Shown: positions 17,732-25,220 of the stretch, one piece after another
How positions within the stretch are numbered: position 1 is the stretch's first letter
How the letters are laid out: every line of letters starts with the position of its first letter
Origin: BOG-938 sp035524315
GTDB lineage: Bacteria > Pseudomonadota > Alphaproteobacteria > Caulobacterales > Caulobacteraceae
Length of the DNA stretch: 64,000 nt
NCBI GenBank assembly: GCA_035524315.1
Contig: DATKPD010000043.1
Coordinates: 1-64,000, forward strand
Reading direction: 5' to 3'
Notes under the pieces: model-generated
Databases searched by the model: none
What the model saw: the letters and a program-made list of their open reading frames with translations, nothing else
What the model was told of the DNA's origin: nothing
Translations under genes and position numbers: made by a program

Positions 17732-17815
17732 GACTGCGCGCCCCAGACCGCGAAAGGTCCGGCCCTGACGGACCTCCCCTCCCAACCGAACGCCTTCAGC
17801 CCCGTCGTCGAACGG

Positions 17816-18205
17816 ATGAGGGTTCGCGCCGAATTCCTGGCCGCGGCCAAGGGACAAGCCTGCGCGCGCGGCGCGGTGCTGGTCCAGGCCTTGGCGCGGC
17901 CCCAGCGGGCCAGCCCAGCGCGGCCCAGCATCGGCGCCGGGTTCACCGCGACGCGCAAGATCGGCGGGGCGGTCGTGCGCAACCGGGCCAAGCGGCGACT
18001 GCGCGAGGCCGCCAGACTGCTTCTGCCGGTGCACGGGCAGCCCGGCTTCGACTATGTCTTCATCGCCCGGAGCGGCGCGCCATCGCGCCCCTGGCCGCGT
18101 TTGCTTGACGATATGAAAAGCGCGCTGATAAGGCTCGCCTCCGAATGCGGCGCCCCTTCGCCGAGGCCTGATCAGACCGGCGCGCCGGCCGATGTTCCCG
18201 AGTAA
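17816..18205 (+). CDS. rnpA: Ribonuclease P protein component
   Basis: A 129-residue basic protein that binds RNase P RNA for tRNA 5' processing. The RNR signature is present in VVRNRAKRRLRE, preceded by GFTATRKIGGA. The N-terminal ERMRVRAEFLAAAKG is of the alphaproteobacterial type. The frame stays open upstream to the rpmH stop, and a CTG at 17765 could in principle start a longer form, but ATG 17816 is the first conventional start. The Asp/Pro-rich C-terminal tail is unconserved. Confidence 0.93.
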   Translation: MRVRAEFLAAAKGQACARGAVLVQALARPQRASPARPSIGAGFTATRKIGGAVVRNRAKRRLREAARLLLPVHGQPGFDYVFIARSGAPSRPWPRLLDDMKSALIRLASECGAPSPRPDQTGAPADVPE

Positions 18206-18231
18206 ATCCCGACCTTCCCGCAAGAGCGCTC

Positions 18232-20061
18232 ATGTCGACTCAGCCACAGTCCAGTCGTAACTCCACGATCTTCTTCATCATCGCGATCGCGGCGGTGTTC
18301 GCCTACGAGTTCCTGGTGCTGGAGCCGCAGGAAAAGCGCAAGGAAGCGGCCGCCCAGGCCGCCGCTGCGCAGCAGCAGGCGCTGGCCAAGCAGGGGCTGG
18401 CGCCCAACGGCCAGCCGATGACGGTGTTCGTGCCGCGCGACCAGGCCGAGGCCCTCTCGCCGCGGATCAAGATCGACACCCCGGCGCTGACCGGCTCGGT
18501 CGCCCTGAAGGGCGCGGACATCGACGACCTGTTCCTCAAGGGCTACCACGTCACGGTCGACCCGCGCTCGCCCCTGGTCGAGCTGTTCCGCCCGCAAGGC
18601 GCGCTCGGCGCCTATTTCGCCACCACCGGCTGGACCGGCGCCAACGTGCCCGGCCTGCCCGGCCCCGGCACGGCGTGGACCGCCCCGGCCGGCGCGGTGC
18701 TCAGCCCCAGCCATCCGGTGACCTTGACCTACGACAACGGCCAGGGCCTGCAATTCGCGCGCACCATCGCGGTGGACGACCACTACCTGTTCACCGTCAC
18801 CGACCAGGTGACCAACAAGGGCGCGGCCGGCGTGACCCTTGCGCCCTATGGCTCGGTCCAGCGCCAGTGCGTCGCCGACGCCCAGCACAAGGACCCGTGC
18901 CTGGCCGACGGAACGATCCGGTCGGGCGTGGTGCACGAAGGCTATATCGGGTGGCTGGGCGACCAGTTGCGCCTGAAGAAGTACCGCGACTGGATCAAGG
19001 CGACCGACCCGGTGCAGGTCACCTCCACCGGCGGCTGGCTCGGCGTGACCGACAAGTACTGGATGGCCTCGCTGATCCCCGACCAGCACGAGACCGTGCA
19101 GGGCACGTTCCGGGTCACCCCGGCCAACACGGCCAACGTGTTCGAGGCCGACTTCGTGGCCCCGGCCCAGCTGGTCCAGCCCGGCGCGACCATCGCCCAG
19201 ACCACCCGCATCTACGCCGGGGCCAAGATCGTGCCGCTTCTGCAGGGCTATCAGAAGGCGCTCGGCGCGCCCCAACTGGACCAGGCGGTGGACTGGGGCA
19301 TGTTCTGGTTCCTGACCCGTCCGCTGTTCGCCATCGTCGAGTTCTTCTATTCGCACGTGGGCAACTTCGGCCTGGCCATTCTGATGCTGACCGTGTGCGT
19401 GCGCCTCGCCTTCTTCCCGCTGGCGAACAAGAGCTACGAGTCGATGTCCAAGATGCGGAAGATCCAGCCGCAGGTCGAAGCGCTCAAGAAGCGCCACGAG
19501 AAGGACCCGGCCAAGCAGCAGCAGGAAATGATGGCGCTGTACCAGCAGGAGAAGATCAACCCCTTCCTCGGCTGCGTGCCCATGCTGCTGCAGATCCCGG
19601 TGTTCTTCTCGCTGTACAAGGTGCTGTCGGTCACCATCGAGATGCGCCACGCGCCGTTCTTCGGCTGGGTGCATGATCTGTCGGCGCGCGATCCCTCGAC
19701 CCTGGTCAATCTGTTCGGCCTTCTGCCCTTCTCTCCGGCGGCCACGCCCTTCATCGGCGGCGTGCTCGACGGGCCGATGCACATCGGGGTGTGGCCGCTG
19801 ATCTATCTGGTGACGATGTGGCTCTCCATGTCGATGAGCCCGCAGACCGGCATGGATCCGACGCAGCAGAAGATCATGCAGTTCATGCCCCTGCTGTTCA
19901 CCTTCTCCATCTCGCAGGTTGCGGTGGGCGTGGTGATCTACTGGTCGTGGTCCAACTGCATCACCATCACCCAGCAGTACGTGATCATGCGCCGGTTCAA
20001 GGTCGACAATCCGATCGACGACATCATCCGCCGGCTGACCGGCAAGACGGCGCCGGCGTGA
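18232..20061 (+). CDS. yidC: Membrane protein insertase YidC
   Basis: A 609-residue inner-membrane insertase and chaperone. The first helix lies near residues 10-25, followed by a Gln/Ala-rich linker and the large periplasmic beta-sandwich domain of Gram-negative YidC. The C-terminal 5-helix core has RPLFAIVEFFYSHVGNFGLAI, the Lys-rich cytoplasmic hairpin (MRKIQPQVEALKKRH), PMLLQIPVFFSLYKVL and GMDPTQQKIMQFMP. It lies 26 bp after rnpA and overlaps engB by GTGA. Confidence 0.97.
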   Translation: MSTQPQSSRNSTIFFIIAIAAVFAYEFLVLEPQEKRKEAAAQAAAAQQQALAKQGLAPNGQPMTVFVPRDQAEALSPRIKIDTPALTGSVALKGADIDDLFLKGYHVTVDPRSPLVELFRPQGALGAYFATTGWTGANVPGLPGPGTAWTAPAGAVLSPSHPVTLTYDNGQGLQFARTIAVDDHYLFTVTDQVTNKGAAGVTLAPYGSVQRQCVADAQHKDPCLADGTIRSGVVHEGYIGWLGDQLRLKKYRDWIKATDPVQVTSTGGWLGVTDKYWMASLIPDQHETVQGTFRVTPANTANVFEADFVAPAQLVQPGATIAQTTRIYAGAKIVPLLQGYQKALGAPQLDQAVDWGMFWFLTRPLFAIVEFFYSHVGNFGLAILMLTVCVRLAFFPLANKSYESMSKMRKIQPQVEALKKRHEKDPAKQQQEMMALYQQEKINPFLGCVPMLLQIPVFFSLYKVLSVTIEMRHAPFFGWVHDLSARDPSTLVNLFGLLPFSPAATPFIGGVLDGPMHIGVWPLIYLVTMWLSMSMSPQTGMDPTQQKIMQFMPLLFTFSISQVAVGVVIYWSWSNCITITQQYVIMRRFKVDNPIDDIIRRLTGKTAPA

Positions 20062-20705
20062 CCAGCCCGCAGGCGGCCTTCAGCGAGGACCAGCTCGAAG
20101 CGGCGCGGGTCCTGTTCGCTCATCCGGTGTCATTCATGATGGGCGCCAGCGCGATCGAGCACCTGCCGCCGCCCAACCTGCCCGAGGTGGCCTTCGCCGG
20201 CCGGTCCAACGTGGGCAAGTCCTCGCTGATCAACGGCCTGGTCGGGCGTCACGGCTTGGCGCGCGCCTCCAACGAGCCGGGCCGCACGCGCGAAGTCAAT
20301 TTCTTCGTACTGGACGAGCAGGTGCGCCTGGTCGACCTGCCGGGCTACGGTTTCGCCAAGGTGTCGAAGAAGACCGCCGACAAGTTCCAGAATCTCGGCC
20401 GCGCCTATCTGCGGGGACGACCGAACCTGAAGCGGGTCTATCTGCTGATCGACGCGCGCCACGGGCTCAAGGGTCCGGATCTGGAAGCGCTGGATGCGCT
20501 CGATGTGGCCGCGGTGTCCTACCAGGTGGTCTTGACCAAGGCCGACAAGATCAAGAAGGCCGATCTGGACAAGACCGTGGACGCCACGGCCAAGGCCATT
20601 GTGCGCCGCCCCGCCGCCTTCCCCCGCGTGCTGGCCACCTCGTCCGAAAAGGGCGCGGGCCTGCCCGAACTGCGCGCCGAGATCGTCCAGGCGGCGTTCC
20701 AATAG
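20058..20705 (+). CDS. engB: Ribosome biogenesis GTPase EngB (YihA/YsxC)
   Basis: A 215-residue GTPase for 50S subunit assembly. G1 is GRSNVGKSS, G3 is DLPGYGFAKV, and G4 is TKADK. I took the GTG at 20058 because it overlaps the yidC stop (GTGA) and gives the family length; a much longer upstream frame lies inside yidC and is spurious. It ends three bases before the convergent MarR gene. Confidence 0.96.
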   Translation: MTSPQAAFSEDQLEAARVLFAHPVSFMMGASAIEHLPPPNLPEVAFAGRSNVGKSSLINGLVGRHGLARASNEPGRTREVNFFVLDEQVRLVDLPGYGFAKVSKKTADKFQNLGRAYLRGRPNLKRVYLLIDARHGLKGPDLEALDALDVAAVSYQVVLTKADKIKKADLDKTVDATAKAIVRRPAAFPRVLATSSEKGAGLPELRAEIVQAAFQ

Positions 20706-20708
20706 GGC

Positions 20709-21272
20709 CTACTTCAGCTTTCCCTGGGCGCCGTCCGGCGGCGGCCGACCGAAGCTGAGGATGTCCGCGGCGAGGTCGTCGTCCGCCAGGATGTTGCGCA
20801 GGATCGCCTGCAGCGTCCTGGCCGCCTCGCGCAGCTTGTCCGGATCGACGCCGCGGACATTGGCCTTATTGAAGTCGAGCAAGGTGAGCACCGCCTTGTC
20901 GTAGACGCCCCCGCCCGCCTTGGTCAGCCTGAGACAGACCTTGCGGCGATCCTTGGCGGGAACTTCGCGCTTGATCAGGCCGCGCTCGACCAACTGGTCC
21001 ACACATCGCGTAAGAGTCGTGCGGTCGATCGCGCTGAGCCGCGCCAGGACCTTCATGGTGCAGCCCGACACGCGCCGGACAATCGCCAGGGTGCGCCAGC
21101 ACGCGACGTTCAGGTCGTGCACGGCCAGCAGCTTGTCGAAGGCTATGTCGCGCTGCCGCGTGGCCTGAAACAGCAGATAGAAGACGTACTCGGGCGCCGC
21201 CAGGGCGAACTCACCCTCCAGGTCGGGAGAGTTTTCCGGATACGGATCAATGACATGACGCGGCGAAGCCAT
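20709..21272 (-). CDS. MarR family transcriptional regulator
   Basis: A 187-residue winged-helix regulator. The recognition region is TMKVLARLSAIDRTTLTRCVDQLVERGLI followed by the wing KREVPAKDRRKVCLRLTKAG. Four Cys are scattered through the DNA-binding half, so redox sensing is possible but unproven. It diverges from the small orphan gene at 21414, with an 18-bp inverted repeat between them, suggesting it controls that gene and itself. It interrupts the engB-argB order usual in related genomes. Confidence 0.87.
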   Translation of the reverse strand: MASPRHVIDPYPENSPDLEGEFALAAPEYVFYLLFQATRQRDIAFDKLLAVHDLNVACWRTLAIVRRVSGCTMKVLARLSAIDRTTLTRCVDQLVERGLIKREVPAKDRRKVCLRLTKAGGGVYDKAVLTLLDFNKANVRGVDPDKLREAARTLQAILRNILADDDLAADILSFGRPPPDGAQGKLK

Positions 21273-21334
21273 GGCCCATGAGAAGCCGAATTCGTGCGCT
21301 CGCGCAAGGTGTGATTACATCATGCGCCACTGCG

Positions 21335-21352
21335 ATATATGTAAATGCACAT
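21335..21352. promoter_or_regulatory. ATATGT-N6-ACATAT inverted repeat, candidate MarR operator
   Basis: Six-base perfect arms at 21335-21340 and 21347-21352 flank AAATGC. The site is A/T-rich in a GC-rich genome. It lies between the divergent MarR gene and the orphan gene, directly upstream of a TTGACA at 21356 on the plus strand. The size and position suit a MarR dimer. Confidence 0.55.
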
Positions 21353-21355
21353 ATT

Positions 21356-21384
21356 TCTTGACGCTCGCCTGAAAGGCGACTACG
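21356..21384 (+). promoter_or_regulatory. Candidate promoter for the orphan gene
   Basis: TTGACA occupies 21356-21361. The segment 21377-21384, GCGACTAC, loosely resembles the alphaproteobacterial GCTA-type -10. Transcription would start near 21390, about 25 bp before the ATG and upstream of its strong AAGGAG site. Confidence 0.4.
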
Positions 21385-21413
21385 GAGCCGCCTCGAAAAG
21401 GAGCAGCCTTGTC

Positions 21414-21719
21414 ATGGCAGAGCACGTTTACCTCGACGATCGGGACCAGGACGTCGTGATCCGCGCGATGGAGGCCGACATCAAGGCGTTGGTGGCGCTG
21501 AGCAGCGCCCTGCTGCGGACCCTGGCGGCGACCTCGCCGGCGGTCGCGCGCGCGGTCGAGGACGAGGCGCGCCATGCCGCCAAGTCCGACCCGTTGACCG
21601 CCCGTCACGTGCAATCGGTGCTCTATGGGCTCAGCGGCCGGCTGACGCCCACGCGGGGTCCCGTGCTGGACGTCGGCGACCTGGAATGGACGCCGAGCGA
21701 GCCGGCCGCCAAGGGCTGA
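21414..21719 (+). CDS. Small protein of unknown function
   Basis: A 101-residue soluble protein. ATG 21414 was chosen because AAGGAG (21398-21403) sits 10 bases before it; the frame is open to 21345 but that stretch carries the operator. It starts with an acidic segment (LDDRDQD), followed by a predicted amphipathic helix (IRAMEADIKALVALSSALLRTLAA) and a conserved-looking ARHVQSVLYGLSG segment. No signal peptide or membrane segment is seen. It diverges from a MarR gene and may be its target. I do not recognise the family. Confidence 0.65.
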   Translation: MAEHVYLDDRDQDVVIRAMEADIKALVALSSALLRTLAATSPAVARAVEDEARHAAKSDPLTARHVQSVLYGLSGRLTPTRGPVLDVGDLEWTPSEPAAKG

Positions 21720-21737
21720 CCCCCAGGCGGCGTTGAA

Positions 21738-22139
21738 TCAGCCGCCGCGTTCGCAGTTCGTCGCGCCCTTGGCGATCTGCGAGCCGGCCACCGCGCCGCC
21801 CACTCCGCCGATCACAGCGCCGCCCTCGCGCCCGCCGCCGCGGGCCACGTTCGAGCCGATCACGGCCCCGGCGATGCCGCCGAGCACGCCACCGACCACC
21901 TCGTTGCCTTGCTTCTGGTCGTGGCACGCCTCGCGCGAACGCTGGTGGTCGGCCATATAGCGGTCGTAGGCGCCGGGCCCATACTGGGCGTCGTAGTCGC
22001 GGCGCTGCTGGTAATAGGAATCCTGACTGGAATAGCCGCCTTGATCGTAGGGCTGGGCCAGGGCGACCGCCGGCAGAGCGGCCAGGGTCAAGGCGCCAAG
22101 GCCGAAGGCCAGCCGCGTCGCGCGCATTGAAGTGTTCAT
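21738..22139 (-). CDS. Exported glycine-zipper 2TM domain protein
   Basis: A 133-residue protein with a Sec signal peptide (cleavage near ALAQ). A Tyr/Gln/Asp-rich segment follows, then a C-terminal glycine zipper with two short GxxxG hairpin helices (VVGGVLGGIAGAVIGS and GAVIGGVGGAVAGS). This resembles Rick_17kDa_Anti or YMGG-like outer-membrane/periplasmic proteins. Two Cys, in REACHD and TNCE, bracket the zipper. ATG 22142 or 22127 are alternative starts. Its role is probably envelope structure; nothing more specific can be said. Confidence 0.75.
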   Translation of the reverse strand: MNTSMRATRLAFGLGALTLAALPAVALAQPYDQGGYSSQDSYYQQRRDYDAQYGPGAYDRYMADHQRSREACHDQKQGNEVVGGVLGGIAGAVIGSNVARGGGREGGAVIGGVGGAVAGSQIAKGATNCERGG

Positions 22140-22285
22140 CATCGTTGTTCCCGTGGATGGGACGGAGGTCCACGGTGGTAACGGTCGAGTGAGCAGAAAG
22201 GTCCGGGCCCGCGACAGGGTGACAAAAGGCCGCCGGCCCGCTAATGCCCTCGCGCACACTCCTGGCCATTCACGGACAGCCGATC

Positions 22286-23203
22286 ATGACCGACACCCCC
22301 GCCGACGAGGGCGGTTGGGCGACCGCCAAGACCCTGGCCGAGGCCCTGCCCTATATCCAGCTCTATGACCGCGAGACGGTCGTCATCAAATACGGCGGCC
22401 ACGCCATGGGCGAGGAGCAGGTGGCGCGCACCTTCGCCGCCGACGCCGTGCTGCTTAAGCTCCTGGGCCTGCATCCGGTGATCGTGCACGGCGGCGGCCC
22501 GCAGATCAGCCGCATGCTGCGCAAGGCGGGGGTGGAATCGACCTTCATCGACGGCCTGCGCGTGACCGACGCCCCCACGATGGAAGTGGCCGAGATGGTG
22601 CTGTCGGGCGCGATCAACAAGGAGATCGTCAACTTCATCAACCAGGCCGGGGCCGAAGCCGACGTGCGCGGCGTGGGCCTGTCGGGCAAGGACGCGCGGT
22701 TGATCACCGTGGACAAGGCGACCAAGGTCAAGCGCGATCCCGAGACCGGCTTCGAGGAGATCATCGACCTGGGCTTCGTGGGCGAGCCGCGTCATATCGA
22801 TCCCCAGCTGATCGAGGCCCTGATCAACGCCAACGAGGACTACATCCCCGTTGTGGCGCCGATCGGCGTGTCGGGCGAGGGCGAGACCTACAACATCAAC
22901 GCCGACACCGTGGCCGGCGCCCTGGCCGGCGCCCTGGCGGCCAAGCGCATGCTGCTGCTGACCGACGTGCGCGGCGTGCTGGACAAGCAGGGCGAGCTGA
23001 TCCGCAGCATGACCGTGGCCGAGGCGGTCGCGGCTATCGCCGACGGCGTGGCCACCGGCGGCATGATCCCCAAGCTGGAAACCGCCATCGCCGCAGTGCA
23101 GGCCGGCGTCGAGGCCGTGGTCATCCTAGACGGGCGTCAGCCGCACGCCATGCTGGCCGAGCTGTTTAGCGAAAGCGGCTACGGCACCCTGATCAGCGCA
23201 TGA
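22286..23203 (+). CDS. argB: Acetylglutamate kinase
   Basis: A 305-residue amino-acid kinase for the second step of arginine synthesis, phosphorylating N-acetylglutamate. VIKYGGHAM, VHGGGPQI and NADTVAGALAGAL are family signatures, and the C-terminal GGMIPKLETA segment matches. ATG 22286 is chosen for N-terminal fit; an in-frame ATG at 22244 is possible. It is followed by the HAD gene with a 4-base overlap. Confidence 0.96.
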   Translation: MTDTPADEGGWATAKTLAEALPYIQLYDRETVVIKYGGHAMGEEQVARTFAADAVLLKLLGLHPVIVHGGGPQISRMLRKAGVESTFIDGLRVTDAPTMEVAEMVLSGAINKEIVNFINQAGAEADVRGVGLSGKDARLITVDKATKVKRDPETGFEEIIDLGFVGEPRHIDPQLIEALINANEDYIPVVAPIGVSGEGETYNINADTVAGALAGALAAKRMLLLTDVRGVLDKQGELIRSMTVAEAVAAIADGVATGGMIPKLETAIAAVQAGVEAVVILDGRQPHAMLAELFSESGYGTLISA

Positions 23204-23871
23204 GCGAACGCGCCGACCTGAGCTATATCGACACTTGGCTGTTCGACCTCGACAACACGCTTTACCCGCCCGAGGCCGAGCTGATGAGCCTGATCGAGCG
23301 GCGCATGACCCATTTCGTGCAACGCCAGACCGGACTGGGGCGCGACGACGCCTTCGCCCTGCAGAAGAAGTACCTGCACGAGCACGGGACCACCCTGGCC
23401 GGACTGATGGCCAACCACGGCGTGGACCCGGAGGCCTTCCTGGAGGAGGTGCACGATGTGTCGATGGCCGGGCTGACGCCCGACGCCGGCCTGCGCGAGG
23501 CGATCGGCGCCCTGCCCGGCCGGCGGCTGGTGTTCACCAACGGCGACAAGGCCCACGCCGACCGGGTGCTGAGGGCCCTGCACCTGGACGACCTGTTCGA
23601 GGCGGTGTTCCACATCGCCCTGGCCGACTATGTGCCCAAGCCCCACCCCGACACCTTCCGCCGCATGATCGAGGCGCACGACATCGATCCCCCGCGCACC
23701 GCTTTCATTGAAGACACCGCCCGCAACCTGCTGCCGGCCTACGATCTCGGCATGACCACCGTGCTGGTGGGGCCCTCCGCCCTGCAGGGCGACGAACGCT
23801 TCGTGGTCCACCGCACCGACAATCTGACGGCCTTCCTCAAGGCCGCGCACCTCAAGGAGACCCGTCTATGA
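23200..23871 (+). CDS. HAD family hydrolase, pyrimidine 5'-nucleotidase-like
   Basis: A 223-residue haloacid-dehalogenase fold phosphatase. Motif I is FDLDNTLYP, motif II is VFTNG, motif III is a Lys in VPKPHPDTF, and motif IV is FIEDTARN. The sequence type matches the SDT1-like pyrimidine 5'-nucleotidase subfamily. It is coupled by ATGA to argB and to dapD, a position conserved in alphaproteobacteria although its biochemical link to lysine or arginine synthesis is unclear. Confidence 0.88.
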   Translation: MSERADLSYIDTWLFDLDNTLYPPEAELMSLIERRMTHFVQRQTGLGRDDAFALQKKYLHEHGTTLAGLMANHGVDPEAFLEEVHDVSMAGLTPDAGLREAIGALPGRRLVFTNGDKAHADRVLRALHLDDLFEAVFHIALADYVPKPHPDTFRRMIEAHDIDPPRTAFIEDTARNLLPAYDLGMTTVLVGPSALQGDERFVVHRTDNLTAFLKAAHLKETRL

Positions 23872-24695
23872 GCCAGCTGCAGTCCACCATCGAGGCGGCG
23901 TGGGACGCGCGCGACGGGATCAACACGGCCACCACCGGCGCGGTGCGCGAGGCGGTCGACGCCGCCCTGGCTTTGCTCGACGCCGGTCAGGCCCGCGTGG
24001 CCGAGCCTAGCGAGGGCGGCCAATGGACCGTCAACCAGTGGCTGAAGAAGGCCGTGCTGCTGTCGTTCCGCCTGAACGGCAACGGCGTGATGGGCGCCGA
24101 CACGGGCGGCGCGGGCCCGTGGTTCGATAAGGTGGCGACCAAGTTCACCGGCTGGGGCCAGGGCGAGTTCGAGGCGGCGGGCTTCCGCGCCGTGCCCGGC
24201 GCCATGGTCCGCCGCGGCGCCTATGTGGCCCGTAACGCGGTGCTGATGCCGTCCTTCATCAACATCGGCGCCTACGTCGGCGAAGGCACCATGGTCGACA
24301 CCTGGGCCACCGTCGGCTCGTGCGCCCAGATCGGCAAGAACGTGCACCTGTCGGGCGGCGCGGGCATCGGCGGGGTGCTGGAGCCCCTGCAGGCCAACCC
24401 GACCATCATCGAGGACGACTGCTTCATCGGCGCGCGCTCGGAAGTGGCCGAAGGCGTGATCGTGCGTCAGGGCGCGGTGCTGTCGATGGGCGTGTTCATC
24501 GGCGCCTCGACCAAGATCGTGGACCGCGCCACCGGCGAGGTTTTCCGCGGCGAGGTGCCCGCCTATTCGGTGGTCGTGCCCGGGACTTTGCCGGGAGCCA
24601 ACGGCGGCCCCGGCCTCTATTGCGCCGTGATCGTCAAGCGCGTGGACGCCCAGACCCGCGCCAAGACCTCGACCAACGAGTTGCTGCGCGACTAG
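23868..24695 (+). CDS. dapD: 2,3,4,5-tetrahydropyridine-2,6-dicarboxylate N-succinyltransferase
   Basis: A 275-residue left-handed beta-helix acyltransferase of the succinylase branch of lysine and diaminopimelate synthesis. The hexapeptide-repeat region includes NIGAYVGEGTMVDTWATVGSCAQIGKNVHLSGG style turns, then EDDCFIGARSEV and VLSMGVFIGASTKI. The companion deacylase dapE lies 10 kb downstream. The stop shares CTAG with the stop of the convergent lipoprotein gene. Confidence 0.97.
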   Translation: MSQLQSTIEAAWDARDGINTATTGAVREAVDAALALLDAGQARVAEPSEGGQWTVNQWLKKAVLLSFRLNGNGVMGADTGGAGPWFDKVATKFTGWGQGEFEAAGFRAVPGAMVRRGAYVARNAVLMPSFINIGAYVGEGTMVDTWATVGSCAQIGKNVHLSGGAGIGGVLEPLQANPTIIEDDCFIGARSEVAEGVIVRQGAVLSMGVFIGASTKIVDRATGEVFRGEVPAYSVVVPGTLPGANGGPGLYCAVIVKRVDAQTRAKTSTNELLRD

Positions 24696-25207
24696 AGCCC
24701 CAGCTTGAGCATCTTGGGATCGCCCTCGAAGGCGATCAGCTTCCAGGCGCCGTCTTCCCTGCGGAACACCAGCACGCACGGGCCGCCCGCCTTCTGGGTG
24801 ACGCAGGCGCGCTCGGGATCGATCGGCTTGATCAAGGGCGCGAGCAGGACCGCGTTCGGGATCGGCTGGTCGGGCGAATAGCCGTCGGCCTCGGCGACGG
24901 CCAGAAACACCTGGGGCTGGGCCAAATGGTCGACCGCGAAATCAACCAACGCTCCGGCCATGGCTGCGCCCAGGGCCGCCACGGCGCCAGCGTCCTTGCG
25001 CGCCATGACATAGGCGATCAGGCGCGCGCGCAACTGGATCTTGAGCGCCTGCCGGTCGATATGGGCGTCGAAGGCGGCCTGGTCGCCATCGCGGATGGCG
25101 ATCAGGAAACTGCGGATATCGCTGGCGGCCTCGTACTGCTGGACGGTCGCGCAGGCGCAAAGAGTCGAGGCTGAAAGGACGGCGCCAAGGGCGAGGACCC
25201 GTCGCAT
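24692..25207 (-). CDS. Lipoprotein, DUF2939-like
   Basis: A 171-residue protein with a signal peptide and lipobox-like LCAC near residues 16-19, so probably membrane-anchored. The mature part has YEAASDIRSFLIAIRDGDQAAFDAHIDRQALKIQLRARL, the style of DUF2939 proteins, and a C-terminal VFRREDGAWKLIAFEGD strand pair as in many small periplasmic domains. It lies 13 bases after the polysaccharide dehydratase gene and may be cotranscribed. Function unknown. Confidence 0.75.
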   Translation of the reverse strand: MRRVLALGAVLSASTLCACATVQQYEAASDIRSFLIAIRDGDQAAFDAHIDRQALKIQLRARLIAYVMARKDAGAVAALGAAMAGALVDFAVDHLAQPQVFLAVAEADGYSPDQPIPNAVLLAPLIKPIDPERACVTQKAGGPCVLVFRREDGAWKLIAFEGDPKMLKLGL

Positions 25208-25220
25208 GGGCAACGCGGCG

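Noticed and set aside
17765..17815. CTG start extending RnpA by 17 residues
   Set aside because: CTG starts are rare and a normal ATG follows at 17816; left as an alternative only.
17481..18231. Possible replication origin near rpmH-rnpA
   Set aside because: No DnaA-box cluster or AT-rich unwinding region is visible, and dnaA is not adjacent; in Caulobacterales the origin lies elsewhere.
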